From an uncultured Lachnospiraceae bacterium (GTDB taxonomy: Bacteria; Bacillota_A; Clostridia; Lachnospirales; Lachnospiraceae): DNA of 12,933 nt. The DNA lies in NCBI GenBank assembly GCA_946613735.1, contig CAMOFS010000010.1, forward strand, positions 1 through 12,933. The letters run 5' to 3'. How positions within the stretch are numbered: the first letter of the stretch is position 1; every line of letters starts with the position of its first letter. Position numbers and translations under genes: made by a program. Below the pieces are notes generated by a model. It saw only the letters and a program-made list of their open reading frames with translations. It did no database searches and was not told where the DNA came from. This document shows, piece by piece, positions 8,870-12,933 of this stretch.

Positions 8870-8896
8870 AATTAATTTATTCTACCAAAAACCATC

Positions 8897-9631
8897 TCAG
8901 TTTTCAAGAAAACGCTCTGAATTAAATGTGTGATCCATGTACCTGTGGCGATAGCGTAAAATGATGGAGGAAATCTCCGAAAATGCGCCATCCTTTAGCA
9001 CGAAGGAGTACAGCTTTTCGATGGGCGCTGTAGTCATATGCTGCATGGCATAAAGCACCGAGGGTGACAGCACCTCCCCACCCAGCTCTGCTGCGCACTC
9101 ACTGCAGAGCGTGCCGCGGTGGTTCATGGAGAAATGTGTAAGAGAAGGTATACGGCCGCAGTTCATGCATTCGAATACATTGGGAGCGTCGCCATTTATC
9201 ACCATGGTGCGGTATTCATACACCATCTTAACATGCTGCGGCGAAAAGGACTCTTCACCTAGTGCCAGTAGGCTGCGATAAAGAAGCCTTAAGCGCTCAC
9301 TTTCATCCATCTCCTGCCGGGCATAATAATCCGCCACCTCTAAAAAATAAGAGGCATACCAAACCAGCTCGATATTATTCTTGATATGTGAAAAATGCTC
9401 CGAAATGTCACAACCCGTGATGCTGATGGAATCCCTGCCCTCATAGGCTGTGAAGGTGCCATAGACCATGGCACTGCCGGCCGCTATGACCTGACTTTTG
9501 GGGCGCCTGGCCCCACGTACAAAAGCCCCCACCCTGCCCCGCTCTCTGGTCAGGATGGTGACCCACTTGTCATAATCCCCCACGTTTTTGGATGTTAAAA
9601 TAAGCCCCGTGAGGGTGAATGAATTGTCCAA
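8897..9631 (-). CDS. recO: DNA repair protein RecO
   Basis: 244 codons, typical length. RecO helps RecR load RecA onto SSB-coated single-stranded DNA in recombinational repair. The N-terminal OB-fold begins FTLTGLILTSKNVGDYDKW, with the family GRVGAFVRGARRPKS at about 32-46. The zinc-binding cysteines of the C-terminal part are C155/C158 (FECMNCGR) and C176/C179 (GTLCSECA). The start is TTG at 9631: an in-frame TAG lies three codons upstream, so no ATG start is possible there. AGGAAGGG lies about 10 bases ahead of the TTG. In Firmicutes era often precedes recO; here the preceding gene is an Rpn-family nuclease, 51 bases away. Confidence 0.95.
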   Translation of the reverse strand: MDNSFTLTGLILTSKNVGDYDKWVTILTRERGRVGAFVRGARRPKSQVIAAGSAMVYGTFTAYEGRDSISITGCDISEHFSHIKNNIELVWYASYFLEVADYYARQEMDESERLRLLYRSLLALGEESFSPQHVKMVYEYRTMVINGDAPNVFECMNCGRIPSLTHFSMNHRGTLCSECAAELGGEVLSPSVLYAMQHMTTAPIEKLYSFVLKDGAFSEISSIILRYRHRYMDHTFNSERFLEN

Positions 9632-9682
9632 CTTTGTCTAACCCTTCCTAATTCACCGTGCCGGCGCCTGTGCGTTCGTCAC

Positions 9683-10555
9683 CTACATGCACGACAACGC
9701 AAGTCTTACCGTCTCGTCATCCACTCCGGATGCCAATAGGTCCTTTTCAGTCTCTCCGGCTTTAAGCCTTTTTATAGAGTCTGCCAATGATGACTGCCCC
9801 TCTTTTATACCCTCTTTTCTACCTTCCCGTAGAAAATCACGCTTAATAATCTCCCAAGTCTTTTCTTCATCATACTCTGTCAAACACATATTTTTCACCT
9901 CCGCTCTGTTTCCTATCAAAAACTTTCGGATGACGAATTCCTGAGGCATTTCATCTATTGCAGCATCAACCGCCTCTCCAATCTCCATGTATCTACGATT
10001 TGTGCGTATCCTGTTGATCAGCCAGGAATACTCTGAAAGCGGTCTGCAGGCTTCAAGAAGTTTCTTATTATGTCCATAATTCACATTGATCATATGCACA
10101 GATACACTGACATCTGATTTTTCCGCATCCTCTCCAAAAGCATCACGCAATCTAAGGATTCGATCCGAACTATCCTCCAGGCCATTATAAAACGTTACCA
10201 GTCTGGGTACGGGTAATTCTATCTGACAACTGCTAAAAATACTCAGGTCGTGCTCCTGGATGTATCTGTCATACATCCTGCCAAGATACATAAGCTGACG
10301 TACCGGCATATTGGGATTAAATGTACTCTGCTGCTCGTATAGGTTAACTTCATTATGCAGGATAAAAGAAACATCGTTTTTCATCCCCATATACATGGCT
10401 TCGCCTATGGTATTGAACTCTATCTCCTCCGGGTTATCATGGTGTGATCCGTTGACTGCATTATACAGTTCAAGCGTCCACGCCTTGTTCTCCTCTCTCC
10501 CGAAAATAAAGGTAAAGAGCCTGTCTTTATGTTCTCTGTTGATATTTCCGTCCAT
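9683..10555 (-). CDS. Rpn-family recombination-promoting nuclease / PD-(D/E)XK putative transposase
   Basis: 290 codons, ATG 10555 with AGGAGG. The N-terminus has HKDRLFTFIFG (9-19), and the nuclease core shows D61 (MKNDVSF) and E74-x-Q76 (NLYEQQST) followed by NPNMPVRQLMYLGRMYDRYI, the catalytic layout of the Rpn/YhgA-like PD-(D/E)XK group. Family members cut DNA and promote RecA-independent recombination. They are often present in many copies per genome and spread like mobile genes. The C-terminal tail with REGRKEGIKEGQ is also typical. The frame is intact and no terminal inverted repeats or target duplications were visible around it. Its own promoter (10672-10700) and a structured leader lie upstream, with recO downstream. 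Confidence 0.88.
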   Translation of the reverse strand: MDGNINREHKDRLFTFIFGREENKAWTLELYNAVNGSHHDNPEEIEFNTIGEAMYMGMKNDVSFILHNEVNLYEQQSTFNPNMPVRQLMYLGRMYDRYIQEHDLSIFSSCQIELPVPRLVTFYNGLEDSSDRILRLRDAFGEDAEKSDVSVSVHMINVNYGHNKKLLEACRPLSEYSWLINRIRTNRRYMEIGEAVDAAIDEMPQEFVIRKFLIGNRAEVKNMCLTEYDEEKTWEIIKRDFLREGRKEGIKEGQSSLADSIKRLKAGETEKDLLASGVDDETVRLALSCM

Positions 10556-10581
10556 ATAAACCTCCTAATACTATTTAATCC

Positions 10582-10609
10582 GGCAGGAGGTATAACTATC
10601 TCTCCTGCC
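10582..10609 (-). promoter_or_regulatory. Leader hairpin that can compete with the ribosome site of the Rpn gene
   Basis: GGCAGGAG and CTCCTGCC form a perfect 8-bp stem with a 12-base loop. On the minus-strand RNA the 3' side contains ACCTCCT, which is also perfectly complementary (7 bp) to AGGAGGT, the ribosome site just before ATG 10555. The two pairings cannot form together, so the leader has the form of a translational on/off switch. No U-run follows, so it is not a normal terminator. Confidence 0.45.
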
Positions 10610-10671
10610 TATTATAAAATAGCAGGGAATAAAACAAAACAGAAATTCAGACAGATTTTGTACGCAGAAAA

Positions 10672-10700
10672 AGTATAACACGGGAAATGGGATTATACAA
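10672..10700 (-). promoter_or_regulatory. Promoter for the Rpn-family gene
   Basis: -35 TTGTAT (10695-10700), 17-base spacer ending in TGT (extended -10), and -10 TATACT (10672-10677). Transcription should begin near 10665, giving a leader of about 110 bases that includes the hairpin at 10582-10609. A second TATAAT at about 10611-10616 lacks a good -35. Confidence 0.6.
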
Positions 10701-10749
10701 TGATTATATCAGGATAAAGAAAGACAATATTTAATAGCAACTTTGTATC

Positions 10750-11904
10750 CTAAAAGCATACCGACGATAGCTTATTTCTCATAGATATTATCTTATTAAC
10801 TACGTATGTTTCGAACATTCTATGATAAAGAAAATCTTCCTTTTTTGTATCTAACATAAATCTGTAATAATAATAGGTATATGCATTTGCAGTAGGCCAA
10901 CCAGCAAAACCTTCAACATTAAACTTTTTGATTTTTGCACAGTTTGATACGTTGACTTTGCATCCTTCGAAGTTGTATGCCTTAAGAGTAAAGCCGGTTA
11001 TTCCGCTGTTGTCAGCAATATTGACTGACTTGATATTAGCTGCAGCAGTAGAAAAATCAATCGCATGTTTATCTGACTGAGCAGCATTAGCCTGACCAGA
11101 AATATCATAGGTCTGAAGCTTAGCATTACCATCATATAAAGTAGCAGCATCTGTCATACCAATGCAGTCACCGGACACATCAATAGTCTCGGATACTGAA
11201 AAAGGAATCATTGCCTTGCCAGCAGTATCACCACTATTGTAAATCGTCTTTAATCCTTCAAAGTTCTGGATAGATACTGACTTGATCTTTGTACCTGCAC
11301 CAGTCTGAACCTGGATGTTAGCAACACTACCAGCATTTGTGATACCTTCGCCGTTAAGATCGATCTTATCCACGAAATACACACCATTATTAGAAATAGT
11401 GCCATCGTTAGTTGTATCACCAGAAGCAGTATATGTATTGATATCCTCTGTGGCTGCTACTGCACTGTCAACCGTGGCTGTGCTTCTAGTTGCACCACCC
11501 TTTAAAGCCTCAGGAATCTGAAGATCCACTCCTTTAGCACTGTCAGGGATAGATACGCTCGTAAGTGTTACAAAACCAGCGGTTGTAGTCTGAACAGAAT
11601 ATCCACCGGATGTTTCACTTTCTTTAACTGCGCCTTCGCTGTATACACCATTAGTTGCAGCAATATGACCTTTCTTGCCCATGTCAGAATCACTACTCAG
11701 CACACCATCTAAAATAGGCAGTGTTACTGTAAACGTGTACACAATATTGTTTGTGTCCTTGTAGCTGATGGTCTCACCAACAGCTTTGAAGCCTGAATTA
11801 GCGGCTTCTGCTTTGGATGCACTTCCAAGCATGTCATAAGCCACGCCTGATGAAAGTGCTGTTGTAGCAGCGAGAGCTACTGCCAGAAACTATTTAAGTC
11901 TCAT
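10750..11904 (-). pseudogene. Secreted surface protein gene interrupted by an amber codon in the signal peptide
   Basis: From ATG 11904 the frame reads MRLK, then TAG (11890-11892), then FLAVALAATTALSSGVAYDML and on without another stop to TAG 10750. With Lys or Gln at codon 5 this is a textbook signal peptide: basic start, hydrophobic core, and an AEA cleavage site at about residues 32-34. AAG or CAG to TAG is a single base change. The mature part, about 350 residues, is Thr/Ser/Asn/Gly-rich and has repeated short strands (IKSVSIQNFEGLKTI, IKSVNIADNSGITGF, CAKIKKFNVEGF) suggestive of a leucine-rich or beta-solenoid surface repeat. The last 40 residues are AT-rich and unlike the rest. Translation could restart at GTG 11844 or ATG 11832, but the product would lack the secretion signal. 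The upstream structured RNA is probably its leader. Confidence 0.75.
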
Positions 11905-11964
11905 CTTTTCTTTTCTCTTTTCGAAAGAATAAAAGCTGTGACGCCTCTTCTACTCACTTCTCGC

Positions 11965-12173
11965 AATAGATGGGGTATAGATGGGGTGCGATCCGCAAGT
12001 TTCCAATTTGTCACGGTGAATGTACCGGCCTGACCCTTAAGAGCCATCTACCTCCCCTAAGGGCAGGTACCGATACGGCGGAGATTCATTGTCGACTGAC
12101 ATGAAGCTGCGGCATTCTCGCTGGCCGCGAAAGGAAACAGTCGGCAAATTCCCTCCAGTAACACCCATCTATT
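11965..12173 (-). ncRNA. Candidate structured leader RNA (riboswitch-like), class not recognised
   Basis: On the minus strand AATAGATGGG (12164-12173) pairs with CCCATCTATT (11965-11974), closing a region of about 209 bases. Inside are a 9-position stem with one mismatch (12138-12146 with 12090-12098) enclosing GCGGC/GCCGC (12124-12128 with 12109-12113), then a long arm of 6+4+6 bp (12058-12075 with 12023-12039) interrupted by a 2-base and a 1-base bulge, with an 18-base loop starting GGGGAGG. GGAGG/TCTCC pairing joins the front. The long arm's T-G pair works only on the minus strand, towards the gene at 11904. I could not match it to a riboswitch family I know. About 60 bases separate it from the ATG. 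Confidence 0.55.
11966..11987. repeat. Perfect 11-bp tandem duplication in the 3' arm of the structured RNA
   Basis: ATAGATGGGGT occurs twice back to back (11966-11976 and 11977-11987). Each copy is complementary to the single ATAGATGGG-type arm at 12164-12173 (minus-strand sense), so the closing helix has two alternative registers. Confidence 0.8.
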
Positions 12174-12253
12174 CTACCCCCCGGATTTTTTCTGGGGGAT
12201 GACAAAAATTTTTCGATTGTATCCACTTTTGTACAATACTGGAGTCTTAAAAA

Positions 12254-12282
12254 TTGACAAAATAGGGATTCCGTGAGAGAAT
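12254..12282 (+). promoter_or_regulatory. Promoter for the antisense RNA of the small-toxin locus
   Basis: Perfect -35 TTGACA (12254-12259), 17-base spacer ending in TGA (extended -10), and -10 GAGAAT (12277-12282, four of six). Transcription would start near 12289 and run into the 3' end of the oppositely oriented toxin mRNA. Confidence 0.5.
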
Positions 12283-12296
12283 ATAGACATAGAAAA

Positions 12297-12320
12297 GGTG
12301 CTACCGATGACGGTCAGCCC
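12297..12320 (-). terminator. Terminal hairpin of the toxin mRNA
   Basis: On the minus strand GG-GCT-(G)-ACCG, loop TCAT, CGGT-AGC-(A)-CC forms a stem with two single-base bulges, followed directly by TTTT. Its 3' arm is the same sequence that is complementary to the mRNA 5' end, so the terminator hairpin and the end-to-end pairing compete. Confidence 0.55.
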
Positions 12321-12334
12321 AATTAGAAGTCAAA

Positions 12335-12370
12335 AATGACCGCTAACCATTGCTGGGTGGGGCGGTCATT
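12335..12370. terminator. Bidirectional hairpin at the toxin stop codon
   Basis: AATGACCGC and GCGGTCATT form a perfect 9-bp stem with an 18-base loop. On the minus strand it is followed by TTT, giving a run of five Ts with the stem end; on the plus strand by CTTGTGTCTT. The toxin TGA stop (12366-12368) lies inside the stem. Confidence 0.6.
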
Positions 12371-12467
12371 CTTGTGTCTTCGATATATCCTTACCGATGG
12401 CATATCCAACGGCAAAGCATGTAGCTGATAAACTAAGTATCGCAACTAAGCCGAGAATAATATCCAT
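12366..12467 (-). CDS. 33-residue hydrophobic peptide, candidate type I toxin
   Basis: ATG 12467 is preceded by an excellent ribosome site (AAAGGAGG, 8 bases away). The peptide begins MDIILGLVAILSLSATCF; residues 3-25 form one hydrophobic helix with small residues (G6, A9, A15, G21, G25), then a short polar tail GKDISKTQE before TGA. Size, single helix and charged tail fit membrane-acting type I toxins of Gram-positive bacteria, which depolarise or damage the membrane when overproduced. Context supports this strongly: a consensus promoter, a long structured leader (122 bases), a stop codon inside a terminator stem, a 10-base complementarity between mRNA ends, and an opposing promoter. Being 33 codons long, it would be missed by most gene callers. 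The specific toxin family is not recognised. Confidence 0.7.
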   Translation of the reverse strand: MDIILGLVAILSLSATCFAVGYAIGKDISKTQE

Positions 12468-12589
12468 GGTTCAGTCCTCCTTTCCGATCCCGTGCGTGCC
12501 CAGGATCAAGATGCGGGAGGAGTCACAGTCCAGTCCCTCCCACTACTGGAGGGCTTCCCGCCACCGTACTTCCGTACTTGGTAGCACCT
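12468..12589 (-). promoter_or_regulatory. Structured 5' leader of the toxin mRNA with possible ribosome-site occlusion
   Basis: The leader starts AGGTGCTACC (complement of the mRNA 3' end), then a direct repeat AAGTACGG x2. A double stem follows, GCGGGA/TCCCGC enclosing CCCTCC/GGAGGG, and then GATCC/GGATC just before the ribosome site. TCCTCC, near the outer stem, is complementary over six bases to GGAGGA of the ribosome site. Confidence 0.5.
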
Positions 12590-12595
12590 GTAAAT

Positions 12596-12624
12596 ATTAT
12601 ATCAAACACTTGTTCTCTATACAA
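12596..12624 (-). promoter_or_regulatory. Strong promoter of the toxin mRNA
   Basis: -35 TTGTAT (12619-12624), 17-base spacer ending in TGA (extended -10), and a perfect -10 TATAAT (12596-12601). Transcription should start at about 12589, the first base of the sequence that pairs with the mRNA 3' end. A dyad ACTTGT-N7-ACAAGT (12608-12626) overlaps the -35 and could be an operator. Confidence 0.7.
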
Positions 12625-12750
12625 GTTCTTTTGGAAATCCATTTATTACATTATCAATACATATTGTGGTTGAAATTTACGTAAGTACGAGATGTTGTTA
12701 TAAGTTTCAACAAGACGAAAATGTGTCAGAACCCCGTAATTTTAAGACAA

Positions 12751-12778
12751 AAGATTCTTCGCTACGCTCAGAATGACA
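12751..12778 (-). repeat. Single copy of the dispersed palindromic repeat
   Basis: In the minus orientation it begins TGTCATTCTGAGCG and ends AGCGAAGAATCTT. It differs at one of 28 positions from the unit at 8165-8192, more than 4 kb away, and has the same orientation as the inverted unit at 8069-8096. Confidence 0.85.
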
Positions 12779-12792
12779 GAAAATGAAGCCCT

Positions 12793-12855
12793 CGTGAGGA
12801 GCCAGACGGATGGTGGGCACGCTTGCGTGTCCAACCAGACGGATGGCTACTCACG
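12793..12855. repeat. 63-bp nested imperfect palindrome with duplicated GACGGA
   Basis: Outer arms CGTGAGGAGCCA (12793-12804) and TGGCTACTCACG (12844-12855) match at 11 of 12. Inner arms around 12811-12838 (TGGTGGGCACG with CGTGTCCAACCA) pair with one bulge and one G-U around loop CTTG. Between outer and inner stems each side carries GACGGA, so CCAGACGGATGG appears twice (12802-12813, 12835-12846). Confidence 0.7.
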
Positions 12856-12933
12856 GGATGGCGGCGGGGCGGGGTGGCCTGACAGCGTCCCGTCCGAACA
12901 CGTTTAGTGAGCTTACGTGATATGTTGGTTTTG

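Larger units (their letters stand above)
12289..12376 (+). ncRNA. Predicted antisense RNA antitoxin (type I), about 80-90 nt
   Basis: Bounded by the promoter at 12254-12282 and by the hairpin AATGACCGC/GCGGTCATT (12335-12370), which on the plus strand is followed by CTTGTGTCTT, a moderate U-rich tail. The RNA would be fully complementary to the toxin mRNA 3' untranslated region, the stop codon and a few last codons. This is the arrangement of 3'-overlapping type I systems such as txpA/RatA and bsrG/SR4. Both ends are predictions. Confidence 0.5.
12627..12933. other. Gene-free right end with repeats
   Basis: No reading frame with a ribosome site and plausible product was found. 12627-12740 is AT-rich with short inverted repeats (GTTGAAA/TTTCAAC). 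12751-12778 is a dispersed repeat copy, and 12793-12855 a nested palindrome. 12856-12933 is GC-rich (runs of GGCGG and GGGGCGGGG) with no feature I can name. Confidence 0.6.

Noticed and set aside
10750..11892. UAG read as pyrrolysine in the surface protein
   Set aside because: TAG is used as the normal stop of this gene, of the Rpn gene and of the 178-codon gene, and no pyl genes are visible; a nonsense mutation is simpler.
9651..12021. CACGGTGAAT shared (inverted) between the recO leader and the structured RNA
   Set aside because: A single 10-mer with unrelated surroundings; chance is not excluded.
11965..12173. c-di-AMP (ydaO) or c-di-GMP riboswitch
   Set aside because: Only isolated similarity (TGAATC, GCCGA) was found; the conserved GACAGCTAAC-type and GNRA-receptor signatures are missing.
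503..12626. Shared CTTGT...ACAAG half-sites in dyads at 503-518 and 12608-12626 as one regulator's operators
   Set aside because: Spacers differ (6 and 7 bases), and both overlap -35 boxes of the TTGTnn type, so the likeness may come from the promoters themselves.
12397..12684. 95-codon plus-strand reading frame
   Set aside because: It is the opposite strand of the toxin gene and its leader, has no ribosome site, and the composition is not protein-like.

Overview
The window looks like chromosomal DNA of a Firmicute, probably a Clostridia/Lachnospiraceae-type anaerobe. The reasons are strong AGGAGG-type ribosome sites, a single-chain GlyRS close to recO, an Rpn-family PD-(D/E)XK nuclease, a 2-hydroxyacyl-CoA dehydratase-family protein and a six-helix chemoreceptor. 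The taxonomic call is inference. All genes are on the minus strand except one membrane-protein gene (566-1570) and a predicted antisense RNA near the right end.

Left part (1-6630). A truncated 2-hydroxyacyl-CoA dehydratase-family gene runs off the left edge. It diverges from a plus-strand two-TM membrane protein whose promoter sits so close to the ATG that the mRNA should be nearly leaderless; a dyad lies between the two promoters. Convergent to that gene is a minus-strand pair: a 934-aa protein with glycine/alanine-rich hydrophobic blocks, followed 21 bp later by a small acidic protein that resembles the YbjN/secretion-chaperone fold. Upstream of the pair is a six-TM methyl-accepting chemotaxis protein.

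Middle part (6631-10555). In transcription order the genes are an Rpn-family nuclease/transposase, recO (TTG start), an unknown single-TM protein and glycyl-tRNA synthetase. recO and glyS neighbour each other in many Firmicutes. The era gene that often precedes recO is not seen; the Rpn gene is in that place. The gap before glyS is filled with units of a dispersed palindromic repeat, and another copy lies at 12751-12778.

Right part (10556-12933) is accessory in character. A secreted repeat-type surface protein has a single amber codon inside its signal peptide, so it is probably a pseudogene. Upstream of it is a roughly 210-nt stretch with nested complementary arms closed by a 10-bp helix, an apparently unassigned structured leader RNA. 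Next is what reads as a complete type I toxin-antitoxin locus: a 33-codon hydrophobic peptide with a strong promoter and ribosome site, an mRNA whose predicted first ten bases are perfectly complementary to its 3' end, and an opposing consensus promoter that would make a short antisense RNA over the toxin 3' end. The last 330 bases hold no gene I can support, but contain the dispersed repeat and a 63-bp nested palindrome.
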